In this document: positions 16,044 to 24,824 of the stretch, piece by piece
Numbering within the stretch: the stretch's first letter is position 1
Layout of the letters: every line of letters begins with the position of its first letter
NCBI RefSeq assembly: GCF_949820605.1
Contig: NZ_CATKVU010000006.1
Coordinates: forward strand, 3,080,001 to 3,144,000
Direction: 5' to 3'
Origin: Segatella copri
GTDB lineage: Bacteria > Bacteroidota > Bacteroidia > Bacteroidales > Bacteroidaceae
DNA: 64,000 nt
Translations under genes and position numbers: made by a program
Notes under the pieces: generated by a model
Told to the model about the DNA's origin: nothing
What the model saw: the letters and a program-made list of their open reading frames with translations, nothing else
The model's database searches: none

Positions 16044-16973
16044 ATGAAGATATTGATAGTTATCCCTTGTTATAACGAGGAAGAAGTGCTGCCTAAGACC
16101 TTAGATGTGCTGGGGGCATTGATCAGAAAGATTAAGAAAGAGACTGATGCCGACACAGAACTGCTGCTTGTCGACGATGGCAGTCGTGACCATACTTGGC
16201 AGATGATTTTGGATGCTGCCAAGGAACATGGATATGTGCATGGCATCAAACTGTCGCATAACCGGGGCCATCAGAATGCGCTCTGGGCAGGTATGGAAGC
16301 TGCGGTAGACCATTGTGATGCGATGGTAAGTATCGATGCCGACCTGCAGGACGATGAGAATGTTATCGTGGATATGGTGCGCCAGGTGCAGGAAGGCAAG
16401 GATATCATCTATGGTGTACGCAAGGAGCGCAAAACCGATACCTTCTTCAAGCGCTTTACCGCCCAGGCTTTCTATAAACTGATGCAGAGTGTGGATAAGG
16501 AGACGGTTTACAATCATGCCGATTTCCGCATGATGACCAACCGCACCCTAAAGGCGCTGATGCAGTATTCAGAGCGCAATCTCTTCCTTAGAGCCATCGT
16601 ACGCCAGTTGGGCTTCCGAGAGGGATTCGTCTATTACGACCGCAAGGCTCGTGAGGCGGGTGAGAGTAAGTATCCGTTTACCAAGATGCTGAGTTTCAGT
16701 ATAGATGGCATCACTTCATTCTCCGTAGCCCCTCTTAGGTTTATCACCTTCCTGGGTCTGGCGATGACTTTAGTCGCAATCATCATGATTATCTTTGCCT
16801 TGGTAGAATATTTCCAGGGCAAGACCATCCAGGGCTGGACCTCCATGCTTGTTTCCATGTGGTTTATCGGAGGCATCATCACCACGGGCGTAGGCATCAC
16901 GGGTGTTTATATCGGCAAGATTTATACCGAGGTGAAGCGCCGCCCTCGATACTTCATCGAAGAAAGAGTATAA
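16044..16973 (+). CDS. GT2 polyprenyl-phosphate glycosyltransferase (ArnC/GtrB-like)
   Basis: 309 residues. The N-terminal GT-A domain has VIPCYNEEEVLPKTL, LLVDDGSRDHTW, LSHNRGHQNALWAG and the metal-binding SIDADLQD (DAD/DxD); an HADFRMMT block and RNLFLRAIVRQLGF follow. Two membrane segments (about 233-257 and 268-292) anchor the C-terminus, which ends KRRPRYFIEERV. This layout is that of DPMS-like enzymes that move a sugar onto polyprenyl phosphate at the inner face of the membrane. The convergent neighbour is an ArnT-like GT39, which uses such lipid-linked sugars, so the two may work as a pair. A decayed chimeric copy sits at 23990-24785. Confidence 0.92.
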   Translation: MKILIVIPCYNEEEVLPKTLDVLGALIRKIKKETDADTELLLVDDGSRDHTWQMILDAAKEHGYVHGIKLSHNRGHQNALWAGMEAAVDHCDAMVSIDADLQDDENVIVDMVRQVQEGKDIIYGVRKERKTDTFFKRFTAQAFYKLMQSVDKETVYNHADFRMMTNRTLKALMQYSERNLFLRAIVRQLGFREGFVYYDRKAREAGESKYPFTKMLSFSIDGITSFSVAPLRFITFLGLAMTLVAIIMIIFALVEYFQGKTIQGWTSMLVSMWFIGGIITTGVGITGVYIGKIYTEVKRRPRYFIEERV

Positions 16974-17035
16974 TGATTAGATACAAAAATAGCATCGGTA
17001 CTTATAATCCCGATGCTATTTTTGTATCTAATCAT
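16973..17035. terminator. Strong bidirectional terminator between convergent genes
   Basis: A perfect 26-bp stem: 16973-16998 pairs with 17010-17035, with an 11-nt loop; the core is TAGCATCGG / CCGATGCTA flanked by A- and T-runs. It begins at the last base of the GT2 stop codon. Confidence 0.9.
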
Positions 17036-17045
17036 TAATCACTAA

Positions 17046-18752
17046 TCATTTGTTGAGTGCAATATTGGCACTAGTCTTCACGAATCGGTAGAAACCTACC
17101 TTGTTGTGCCATTCTACCGTTTTTCTTACTTCCCAAACTTTCTGGAAGGTGTAGTCCTTGCCGAATTTCTCAAGGAAATCAGGCATGTCTTCTTCCGGAA
17201 TCATCAGCACGCCATCCTGTGGCAATACCTTGTCAAACTGCTGGATCTTATCGCCCAGGTAGAAGTTGAGGCTGAAGAAATGCAGCATATCTACCGACAT
17301 ATAAGAGTAGAGCTTGCTGGTATCAAACTTCTTTTCGATAACCGGCGCCAGATGCTTGTCTGCCTTCGTGTTGAGCACAGGTGGCTGCAGACTGGAGTCG
17401 AGCATCAGGAAGAGCCCCACGATGGTGGCAAGAGTATATGAAACAATATTGCCTGAATTCTTCTTCTTGAGTGCTCTGAAGATGAGGTAAACTCCCCCCA
17501 AAGTGATAACCATAAAGATGCTGCATGGGATGAGCAAATCGTTGTTTTCGAGCGCATGAAGCATGGCGATGTTGTCTATGGCATGCTTGCCGTGGAAGAT
17601 GCTTTCTGGCACCCATCCTTTTTTTACCACCAGCAGGGCGATATTGAGAATCAGGGTTATCGAAGCAATCACTCCGGCATAAACCTTCAAGGCTCCCATC
17701 TTCTCCTTCATCATCCAAACGATGTATTCGGCGATGAGATAGGCCATGAACGGATAGCATGGCAGCAGATAAACGCTGCGCTTGCTCTTTGGGATGCAGT
17801 AGAAGAAGAGTACCAGGAGGAAAGCGAGCCAGGTGAACACCTGCAGCGGAGTAGCCTTCTTCGCATTCTCAAGGAAACGGGTCTTCGAGAACTTCTTCCA
17901 TGGCAGAATGAAGAGCGAGAACAATAATAATAAGGTGTAAGGCAACCAGCCCGTGATGAGCGTGAGAAGGTTGTACCACGCTGGGTTCTCGTGCGATTCG
18001 TATGCCATCTTGCCCATGAATCGGTCGATGTTCTCTTCCTTCACCAGGCGCAGAAACTCGTCGCCGCCTTGCAGATAGGCTGCATAATACCAGCAGAAAG
18101 GAATAACGAGCGAGAGCAGGGCGGTTAGAGCCATGCGCCATACGATGCCCCAGAAGTTCTCACGTTGGGTAAGCATGAATACGCCCATCACAAAGCAAGG
18201 CAGGATGATGCCCACAGGACCTTTGGTAAGCGTAGCGCCACTCATGCAGAGGATAGCGAGCCAAGGCAACTGGTGCTTTCCTTTCTCCCACCAGCGGTAG
18301 AGCAGATACATGGCTCCCACCATGAAGGCGGTGTTCACCATATCTACACGGCAGTTCATACCCGCACGGTGTACCTCGAAGGCGGTAAGCGTAAGGATGG
18401 CTGCGATGAGGCTGGTCTGGGCATTCTTGCGCTTGGCATAGAACACGAAACCGCCGATGGTCATCAATACCAGCGATACGGCAGATGGCAGGCGTGAGGT
18501 GTACTCATTCACATGGCCGATGAAGAGGCTGAAGAAGGCGATGCACCAGTGGAAGAATGGCGGTTTGTAAGGGATATCACCTCCGTTGTTGATAGGCAGA
18601 ATCCAGTTGCCATGTTCCAGCATGGTGTAGGCAACCACCGCTTCGCGCGGCTCTCCCTTGGTATTGAAATCTGTGAGTCCGAGAAAAGGAATCATCATCA
18701 CGATAGCCAGGATGATGATGAGCCATAGGGCTTTGTTGTACTTGATGTTCAT
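17046..18752 (-). CDS. GT39/ArnT-like membrane glycosyltransferase
   Basis: 568 residues, about ten to twelve membrane segments. Near the N-terminus the LTDFNTKGEPREAVVAYTML block carries the acidic DxxxxxGEPRE motif of ArnT/PMT (GT39) enzymes, followed by PYKPPFFHWCIAFFSLFIG (periplasmic loop/TM). A soluble periplasmic domain forms the last ~130 residues. Family enzymes take a sugar from polyprenyl phosphate in the periplasm and put it on lipid A or another acceptor. The product and sugar are not readable here. It lies 14 bp downstream of the LTA-synthase-like gene, so the two are probably one transcript. Confidence 0.88.
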   Translation of the reverse strand: MNIKYNKALWLIIILAIVMMIPFLGLTDFNTKGEPREAVVAYTMLEHGNWILPINNGGDIPYKPPFFHWCIAFFSLFIGHVNEYTSRLPSAVSLVLMTIGGFVFYAKRKNAQTSLIAAILTLTAFEVHRAGMNCRVDMVNTAFMVGAMYLLYRWWEKGKHQLPWLAILCMSGATLTKGPVGIILPCFVMGVFMLTQRENFWGIVWRMALTALLSLVIPFCWYYAAYLQGGDEFLRLVKEENIDRFMGKMAYESHENPAWYNLLTLITGWLPYTLLLLFSLFILPWKKFSKTRFLENAKKATPLQVFTWLAFLLVLFFYCIPKSKRSVYLLPCYPFMAYLIAEYIVWMMKEKMGALKVYAGVIASITLILNIALLVVKKGWVPESIFHGKHAIDNIAMLHALENNDLLIPCSIFMVITLGGVYLIFRALKKKNSGNIVSYTLATIVGLFLMLDSSLQPPVLNTKADKHLAPVIEKKFDTSKLYSYMSVDMLHFFSLNFYLGDKIQQFDKVLPQDGVLMIPEEDMPDFLEKFGKDYTFQKVWEVRKTVEWHNKVGFYRFVKTSANIALNK

Positions 18753-18766
18753 GTCTTGTCGAAGTC

Positions 18767-20581
18767 TTATTTTGTAATTTTGTCGTAGCGAATCAGAAAA
18801 TCCGAGATGCGATGGGCTTGGGTGAGTCGCTTGATTTCCTTTTCCGGTACATTACCTGTCGTTTCTACGTTCATATTATCTGAACCTACAGCAGCAGGAT
18901 ATTTGCGAGGATCAAAGATGCTCTGTCCCATACCTTTCCATTTGTAGTGATCCAGATGCATCAGGTTGAGGATGGTAGGATATTGGTCAACCTGTCCCAT
19001 CACCTTATTATATATTCCACCTACAGGAGCGTTTACAACTATGAAAGGAGTAAACTGCTTGTCGCTTACGATGCCTTTGGCGGCTGGCGATTCGCAGATA
19101 GGTTTGCGGTCGGCAGCAAGACCTTCGTGGTCGCCAATTATCACAATCATCATATCCTTGTAGTCCGGGCGACTCTTCAGATAGTCGAGGAGGATGCCCA
19201 AACCGTGGTCGGTATAGTTGGCCATGATCATGAAGTCGCGCATCTTTTCCGGATAATCACCTTTAAAATGAATGCGCTTCAGGTTGTCGGGCAGGATGAA
19301 TGGGTTGTGACCGGAGTAAGTTACAATCTGCAAATAATTACTTTTTCCCTTCTTCATGATTCCGCCTTTCTTGAGCTTTGCCACAATCTGCTTCATGAAG
19401 GATACATCGCCCAGTTTCTTGCGGCTGCCCACTTTCTCATCGTTCACCCACTGGTCGTTGAAGAACATCTGGCTGATGCCGAAGTTTTCTGCCACCACAG
19501 ACTGGTTCCAGGTGATAGGCTTGTCCACCGTCATCAGATAAGAACTCAGGTCGGGATGCTCTTCCTTCATCGCCTTAACCAATGAAGGATAGTGGGTAAA
19601 AGGAAATTGCATGGCGTAGCATCCGCTCATCAGCGGCAACAGACCTGTGCTTACCAGAAGCTGTCCGTCTATGCTGCGTCCGCCTTTCACCTGAGTGAGA
19701 ACGTGTGGAGCATAGAGAGTATGACTGTCGGCGATGTAACGGTTCAGGTTTGGAGTGATTTCCTTACCTTCTACCTTACGGTTGATTACCCAACTTTCTA
19801 GCGATTCGCAGAAGATGACTACTAGGGTTTTCTTTCTGGCGATACTGTCAGCGAGTGGCTGATAGGCTGGTTGATGTTTCATCCAGTTATCAATTTCTGC
19901 TTTTATCTTAGGGGTAAATATCGTTTTTTGTTGGTTCGCTTCGTGTATCAAATTGCCAAAGATGGTGTACATTGGCACTTTGCAGGTGTACATGTTGGCA
20001 TTATCCAAGTTATTGAATGCCTTTTCTGTTCCTCCTTTAGTAAAGATTAAAATAACAGAAAGCAGGAATGCTGCAAGTGTGGTTAAGGCATATTGCTTGA
20101 TTCGCAGGGCGTAAGCTCCTCGCTCTCTTCCAAACGCTTCTGCTCCTCGGTTCTTTCTCTTATGGAGAGAATAGATGCAGATAAGTGTAGATAGCGGGAG
20201 TAGGGCATCTATCCATCTCATCGAGTCAATCACACTCGCCGTAAAATCGCTCAGATTGCTAGCCAGCAGATAACTTTCCAGAGGTATCATCGAGTTGTAG
20301 GTACGGCAATACATCAGGTTGCTGATGAGCAGTCCGTCTAGAATAAAGAGCACGAGATATTCTTGCCATTTCTTACCGGTAAGCATAAATGGGAGGATGA
20401 ACAGCAGAGCTGCCAATAGGGAATTGACATACACCTCTGGCAGGGAAAAAGAGGTGAAAGTAGTCTGCAAGCACCAGATGATATCGAATACGATAAATTT
20501 ACTGGCTGCACATCCCAACAGAGAAGTTGTATCTCTGTTCCACAAAGTATGTGGAAATAATTTCTTCATAATCTGTTTCAT
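18767..20581 (-). CDS. LTA synthase/MdoB-like phosphoglycol or phosphoethanolamine transferase
   Basis: 604 residues. Four to five N-terminal membrane segments (to about residue 195) are followed by a periplasmic sulfatase-fold domain: VVIFCESLESWV (metal Glu), KGGRSIDGQLL (likely nucleophile Ser), MTVDKPITWNQ, NPFILP, and the metal-binding VIIGDHEG. Enzymes of this group move phosphoglycerol, phosphoethanolamine or similar groups onto surface glycans or lipid A. Co-transcription with an ArnT-like enzyme fits outer-surface modification. The ATG at 20581 is almost on top of the promoter; the in-frame ATG at 20569 is an equally good start. Confidence 0.88.
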   Translation of the reverse strand: MKQIMKKLFPHTLWNRDTTSLLGCAASKFIVFDIIWCLQTTFTSFSLPEVYVNSLLAALLFILPFMLTGKKWQEYLVLFILDGLLISNLMYCRTYNSMIPLESYLLASNLSDFTASVIDSMRWIDALLPLSTLICIYSLHKRKNRGAEAFGRERGAYALRIKQYALTTLAAFLLSVILIFTKGGTEKAFNNLDNANMYTCKVPMYTIFGNLIHEANQQKTIFTPKIKAEIDNWMKHQPAYQPLADSIARKKTLVVIFCESLESWVINRKVEGKEITPNLNRYIADSHTLYAPHVLTQVKGGRSIDGQLLVSTGLLPLMSGCYAMQFPFTHYPSLVKAMKEEHPDLSSYLMTVDKPITWNQSVVAENFGISQMFFNDQWVNDEKVGSRKKLGDVSFMKQIVAKLKKGGIMKKGKSNYLQIVTYSGHNPFILPDNLKRIHFKGDYPEKMRDFMIMANYTDHGLGILLDYLKSRPDYKDMMIVIIGDHEGLAADRKPICESPAAKGIVSDKQFTPFIVVNAPVGGIYNKVMGQVDQYPTILNLMHLDHYKWKGMGQSIFDPRKYPAAVGSDNMNVETTGNVPEKEIKRLTQAHRISDFLIRYDKITK

Positions 20582-20586
20582 GGGTA

Positions 20587-20594
20587 CAAAGGTA
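20587..20594 (-). promoter_or_regulatory. -7 promoter element (TACCTTTG)
   Basis: Minus-strand TACCTTTG ends 6 bp before the ATG at 20581, which favours a near-leaderless transcript or use of the ATG at 20569. Confidence 0.5.
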
Positions 20595-20652
20595 TTGATA
20601 TTTTGTGAGATACTGGCTAATTTGCTTATTAATCTTTGCTAAAAAATAGAAA

Positions 20653-20685
20653 TCCCCCATCACGCTTTGGCTGCGTGATGGGGAA
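20653..20685 (-). terminator. GC-rich hairpin, copy 1 (CCCCATCACGC stem)
   Basis: CCCCATCACGC (20655-20665) / GCGTGATGGGG (20673-20683) with loop TTTGGCT. It lies downstream of the ATPase gene at 20716 on the minus strand. A near-identical hairpin is at 21970-22006. Confidence 0.75.
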
Positions 20686-20715
20686 TTAATCGGTTTACAT
20701 TGTTTCTCCTATATC

Positions 20716-21861
20716 TTATTGAGGCAAAATGTTGCAGTATTCCCGTTTGAACCATAGTTCGAAAACAGGGTCAACCATCTTGAAGCCATCGCCCGATTTC
20801 TCAATGAAGTCTCTTTCTACAAGAGTCTTTTTGTTCTTGGTGATGGTGCGTGGAGCACCGAGTCCATATTCTGCTACAACCTGTTGGGCATTGAAATGAG
20901 TCTCTCCCATGCAGACGGCACGCAGGAATGCTATTTGAGAGGCAGGCATGCCATCAATATCGGTAATGAACATATCGGCATTGGTATCCAGAAGCTTGGT
21001 GAGCTGTGACTGATAGATTTCCTCTGTTACTTCTGTTGCTGTACGAGTCCAGATGAGAAAGCAGAATTGCTGCATATACCAGGAATGGCATTGCATGGTA
21101 TTGCAGATTCGCTCTATCATATCATCGCTGATAGACTTGCCGTGATTGTAGAAACTGTCGTGGATGAAAGGCTTCCAGTATTCCTTGGCAATCTTTTTCA
21201 AGGTCATCATCTGTCCAAAACGGTAGAACGGATTCTTCGAGTTGCCGAATATATCCATCATCATGTGGCGTTTACTGCCATAGAGACAGTAGGTCGTATT
21301 GTGCTGTCCCTGCCACACCGAACGCATGGTTCCTTCCAGGCGCTTCCAGTCGGGCAGGTTTGCCAATTGTTGGAACTCATCAATGCACACGATGACATGG
21401 ATGCCTTTTGCCTTGGCAATCTTTTCTGGAAGATTGAGAATTTCCTCGGCACTTTCCTTCAGGGGCTTGAAGTTAAGATTTACTTCTACGGCATTCACGG
21501 GATCGCTGTTGATGGTAAGGCTTGGAGATATGGATTGGATGAACTTTACGATGTCAGCCCATCTCTTTTCCATCGTGGAAGAAACGCCCTGGAGAATTGC
21601 ACTTGCAAATTTGTTGTAGAACTCTTCCTCAGAGAAAATCTTGAAGGCATCCAGATAGCATACTCTCACATCCTTCTGCTCTTGCTTCAGCTCTTCCATT
21701 GCGGCTTTGACAAGGGAAGACTTGCCCCATCTTCTTGGAGAAATCAGCATCACGTTGATGCCTCCTCCAAGAAAAGTCTTGAGGTCTCTTCTATCTTCAA
21801 TTCTATCAATGAAATATTCATTTTCAGCGATAGAACCATATTCGAATGGTATCTTGTTCAT
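20716..21861 (-). CDS. ATPase of archaeal-ATPase/STAND-like type, function unknown
   Basis: 381 residues. The P-loop is atypical (ISPRRWGKSSLVKAA, about residues 40-55); Walker B is IHVIVCIDEFQQL (about 158), followed by a sensor-type YGSKRHMM. The last ~90 residues are a winged-helix-like region (TEEIYQSQLTKLLD, HFNAQQVVAEYGLGAPRTITKNKKTLVERDFIEKSG) ending in FELWFKREY. Such ATPases are numerous in Prevotella and Bacteroides genomes; no function is established to my knowledge. It has its own promoter and a 20-bp palindrome at the -33 position, so self-regulation is likely. It is unrelated in sequence to the neighbouring ATPase at 22056 but shares its terminator type. Confidence 0.8.
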   Translation of the reverse strand: MNKIPFEYGSIAENEYFIDRIEDRRDLKTFLGGGINVMLISPRRWGKSSLVKAAMEELKQEQKDVRVCYLDAFKIFSEEEFYNKFASAILQGVSSTMEKRWADIVKFIQSISPSLTINSDPVNAVEVNLNFKPLKESAEEILNLPEKIAKAKGIHVIVCIDEFQQLANLPDWKRLEGTMRSVWQGQHNTTYCLYGSKRHMMMDIFGNSKNPFYRFGQMMTLKKIAKEYWKPFIHDSFYNHGKSISDDMIERICNTMQCHSWYMQQFCFLIWTRTATEVTEEIYQSQLTKLLDTNADMFITDIDGMPASQIAFLRAVCMGETHFNAQQVVAEYGLGAPRTITKNKKTLVERDFIEKSGDGFKMVDPVFELWFKREYCNILPQ

Positions 21862-21884
21862 ATACTTAAAGTCTTGATTCTCTG

Positions 21885-21931
21885 CAAAGTTACGAAATTA
21901 TACCAAAAGGTATTATACCCTAGGGTATAAT
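21885..21931 (-). promoter_or_regulatory. Promoter and 20-bp palindromic operator of the ATPase gene
   Basis: Minus-strand TAACTTTG at 21885-21892. At the -33 distance sits a perfect palindrome with arms ATTATACCC and GGGTATAAT around TA (21912-21931). A second, overlapping imperfect dyad, TTATACC-AAAA-GGTATTA, lies at about 21898-21914. Confidence 0.65.
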
Positions 21932-21969
21932 TTAGGAAACTTTATGTTTTTATCTCCATCAGAAACAGT

Positions 21970-22006
21970 AATCCCCCACTACGCTTTGGCTGCGTGATGG
22001 GGGATT
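21970..22006 (-). terminator. GC-rich hairpin, copy 2
   Basis: AATCCCCCACTACGC / GCGTGATGGGGGATT with the same TTTGGCT loop as copy 1. Two stem bases differ from copy 1 (CT for TC) and weaken the pairing. It follows the ATPase/nuclease gene at 22056 on the minus strand. Confidence 0.7.
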
Positions 22007-22055
22007 AACTGTTTATATAGTTTTTCTTGTTTTATTGAGGTAAGATATTGCAGTA

Positions 22056-23825
22056 TTATTCTTCCGTTATTTCCTCGCACATTACCATTTCTGCTCCTCG
22101 GTAGATAACTGCGAGTTTGTGGAGCTTAGTGGTCTTGACCGACTCCTTGACGATGTCGCTATTGGCATAGCGGCAGATTTGGGCAGAGGCTTCCTTGAAG
22201 AGAACTTGCAGCTGCTCATCGGCGGTATTGGTCTTGCAGTATTTCAGTTCGATGATGTAACTGTCCACCATGTCCTTGTAGATGTCGCAGAGCGGAGAAA
22301 GGAAGATGTCGGCATAGCCACCATCGTTGTCTAGCTCTGAGATAGGGCGATAGAACTGGTTCTGGCTGGTCATCGCCAAGGTGAAACCATGCACGAATGC
22401 TTCTCCCTTCTGCTTGTCACGCTGAGAAGAGTAACGCTTCAGACTGTCGGCGATGAACTCAAAGTATGCCTTGTAGTTGCCATGATATGCTAGTTGAGCC
22501 TCTAGCTTTCCCTTGTTGTAACTATCATAGGTCAAATCATTCTCCTTGTAGGTATCCAAGAGATAGGTATACATCTGGTCGCGCACCACCTCATTAGGGA
22601 TAATGAACTTGGTGCTACCATCGTATGTGCCATCTATCGTTACCATGCCGAAATAGAAGAGTAGACTCAGGAAGTTGTCTGGGTCATTGATGCGTTCGGC
22701 AGGGAAATTCTCCACAAGCTTACCTGTGACGAATCCTTGGGTTACCAACTGCTGGATGATGCTGGCATCATGAGCAAACTCCTTGTCATGGCGGATAAGC
22801 ATACGCACCTTGTCATAGTCGATGCGTACATTGCTCTCTACCATATTCTTAGGAATGTCGTAGTTGTTGCGGATGTACTTGTCTAAGAAGTTAAGTACCA
22901 TCACAGAATTGTACATCGTAGTTTTTCCGTACTCCTCTTCGGCAAAGCAATAGTTGTCATACCACGGCTTCATCACCTTGATGAGTTCATCCACGCTGTG
23001 GTTGAATGGCAACACACTGGAATAGTAGCCCAGCATATCTCTTACTTCATCCTCTGTGAATCCAGTCATCTCATTGAATTCCGGAGCCAGGGAGTAATTG
23101 GTGCCGATATTGAATCCGCTTGTCAGGTCATCCATCGTTACAGGGCTAACGCCTGTTACGAAGACACGTGCCAAGGTATCGCCTGCTGCTCCTTTGATGG
23201 TATCAAAGAATTTTCTGAGATATCCTTCGCCATGGGTCTGTGTGCGGTATCTCTGCTCATGCTCCTTGTGTGCGAGAATCTGGTTGGTGAAGTGGTCGTA
23301 CTCGTCAATGAAGAGATAAATCTTCTGGCCAGATTTTTTGCTTTGGGTGCAAAGATAGTTTAATTGGTTGACGGCATCTTCCTGTTGGTTGAGGCCTTCT
23401 TTGGTACCTTCTGGTAAGAGATGCGAATATACATCCACGAAGTAATTAAACTGCGTCCTGCAATAATTGTCCATGCCATGCTTGTAGTCGTTTAGGTCGC
23501 CTACAATAATGGCAAAGTTGAGATGGATGATGAGATAACTATTATGTTCGGGAGTTGGATTCTCACCAATATAGAGCTTGCCAAAAATTTCATCAAACTT
23601 GTCTTTCTTGTTGATGTCATAGTAATTTTCAAGCATGGAGATGGTAAGGCTCTTGCCGAAGCGGCGAGGCCTTATAAAGAAGAAGTACATATTAGAGTCT
23701 TCTATTTCTTCGATGAATGGGGTCTTGTCTACATAGTAGCAATCCCTTTCAATCATATCCTCAAAATTCTGCATACCATAAGGTATTCGCTTGCGATAGA
23801 TTCGCTTTTTTCTTTCTCTTACCAT
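22056..23825 (-). CDS. AAA-ATPase-like / PD-(D/E)XK nuclease-like protein
   Basis: 589 residues. The N-terminus has the family signature RIPYGMQNFEDMIERDCYYVDKTPFIEEI, then a P-loop with arginine and phenylalanine (IRPRRFGKSLTISMLE, about residues 50-65) and Walker B KIYLFIDEYDHF (about 168). The C-terminal ~150 residues match the PD-(D/E)XK-like layout: EAFVHGF, DNDGGYADIFL, then SYIIELKYCK (ExK) with a following helix. This is the Pfam pair AAA-ATPase_like plus PDDEXK_9, greatly expanded in gut Bacteroidota; roles in mobile elements or defence have been guessed but not shown to my knowledge. It is monocistronic with a CAAAGTTACGAAAT promoter block shared with the ATPase at 20716. Confidence 0.88.
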   Translation of the reverse strand: MVRERKKRIYRKRIPYGMQNFEDMIERDCYYVDKTPFIEEIEDSNMYFFFIRPRRFGKSLTISMLENYYDINKKDKFDEIFGKLYIGENPTPEHNSYLIIHLNFAIIVGDLNDYKHGMDNYCRTQFNYFVDVYSHLLPEGTKEGLNQQEDAVNQLNYLCTQSKKSGQKIYLFIDEYDHFTNQILAHKEHEQRYRTQTHGEGYLRKFFDTIKGAAGDTLARVFVTGVSPVTMDDLTSGFNIGTNYSLAPEFNEMTGFTEDEVRDMLGYYSSVLPFNHSVDELIKVMKPWYDNYCFAEEEYGKTTMYNSVMVLNFLDKYIRNNYDIPKNMVESNVRIDYDKVRMLIRHDKEFAHDASIIQQLVTQGFVTGKLVENFPAERINDPDNFLSLLFYFGMVTIDGTYDGSTKFIIPNEVVRDQMYTYLLDTYKENDLTYDSYNKGKLEAQLAYHGNYKAYFEFIADSLKRYSSQRDKQKGEAFVHGFTLAMTSQNQFYRPISELDNDGGYADIFLSPLCDIYKDMVDSYIIELKYCKTNTADEQLQVLFKEASAQICRYANSDIVKESVKTTKLHKLAVIYRGAEMVMCEEITEE

Positions 23826-23854
23826 AGTTCTTTACTTTTTGCAATGACTGAGTA

Positions 23855-23862
23855 CAAAGTTA
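23855..23862 (-). promoter_or_regulatory. -7 promoter element (TAACTTTG)
   Basis: Minus-strand TAACTTTG, 30 bp upstream of the ATG at 23825. The 14 bases CAAAGTTACGAAAT are identical to the block at the ATPase promoter at 21885. Confidence 0.6.
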
Positions 23863-23989
23863 CGAAATATTCTTGAAAGTCGATATGTTAGTGGCATTTA
23901 TTTATGAAACTTTATCAAAGATTAGATGCCAGCACTTGGGCTGGCATTGGTTGAGGCTGGCAGGTAATATGGGTCGCTTTCATATCTAC

Positions 23990-24785
23990 TTTCGCCAGTC
24001 GCATCTATGCCTATGAGCCGGGCTTGCTCTATCAGATGAGTTTTGGCAGTTACTTTGGCGAGGGCATCCGCTATGCCCTGGAGGTGCTTGGCAATCTGAT
24101 CAAGACCATCAAGGTAAAAACAGACGCCGACACGGAGTTGCTCCTTGTTGACGATGGTAGTCGTGACCGTACCTGGCAGATGATTTCCGATGCTGCCAAG
24201 GAGCACAGGTATGTACACGGCATCAAGTTATCTCATAACCGGGGACATCAGAATGCGCTCTGGGCAGGAATGGAGGCGGCTGTGGATCATTGCGATGCGA
24301 TGGTAAGTATCGATGCCGACCTGCAGGATGATGAGAATGTCATCATCAATATGGTTCAGCAGGTGCAGAAAGGCAAGGATATCATCTATGGTGTGCGCAA
24401 GGAGCGTAAGACCGATACCTTCTTCAAGCGATTCACCGCCCAGGCTTTCTATAAGCTGATGCAGAGCGTGGATAAGGATACGGTGTATAATCATGCCGAC
24501 TTCCGCATGATGACCAACCGCACCCTGAAGGCGCTGATGCAGTACTCCGAGCGCAATCTCTTCCTTAGGGCCATCGTCCGCCAGTTGGGGTTCCGGGAGG
24601 GATTCGTCTATTACGACCGCAAGGCACGCGAGGCAGGTGAGAGCAAGTATCCGTTTACCAAGATGCTGAGTTTCAGTATCGATGGCATCATCACCATGGG
24701 TGTAGGCATCACAGGTGTCTATATCGGCAAGATTTATACCGAGGTAAAGCGCCGTCCTCGATACTTTATCGAAGAAAGGGTATAA
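23990..24785 (+). pseudogene. Chimeric remnant: HhH-protein tail fused to a truncated GT2
   Basis: From about 23990 the translation gives FASRIYAYEPGLLYQMSFGSY, matching the HhH protein near its C-terminus (parent about 15690-15775). At about 24078 it switches in frame to the GT2 gene at residue ~21 (LEVLGNLIKTIK...DTELLLVDDGSRD). It follows GT2 closely until IDGI, where 55 codons (both membrane segments mostly) are missing, then ends KRRPRYFIEERV. The order HhH-GT2 is that of 13811-16973. No good start exists (only TTG at 24024 or ATG inside the HhH part at 24036), the nucleotide-sugar-binding N-terminus of GT2 is gone and the anchor is lost, so I call it a pseudogene. The catalytic DAD motif is retained. 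Confidence 0.85.
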
Positions 24786-24824
24786 TTATTCAAGAGGGTG
24801 TTTCATAAGTCCATAAGTCAGTAA

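Noticed and set aside
16973..17035. Invertible promoter element
   Set aside because: The inverted repeat is contiguous with an 11-nt loop between two convergent genes and has T-runs; it is a terminator.
24024..24785. Functional second GT2 gene
   Set aside because: It lacks the N-terminal nucleotide-binding motif and membrane anchor, and has only a poor start inside another gene's remnant.
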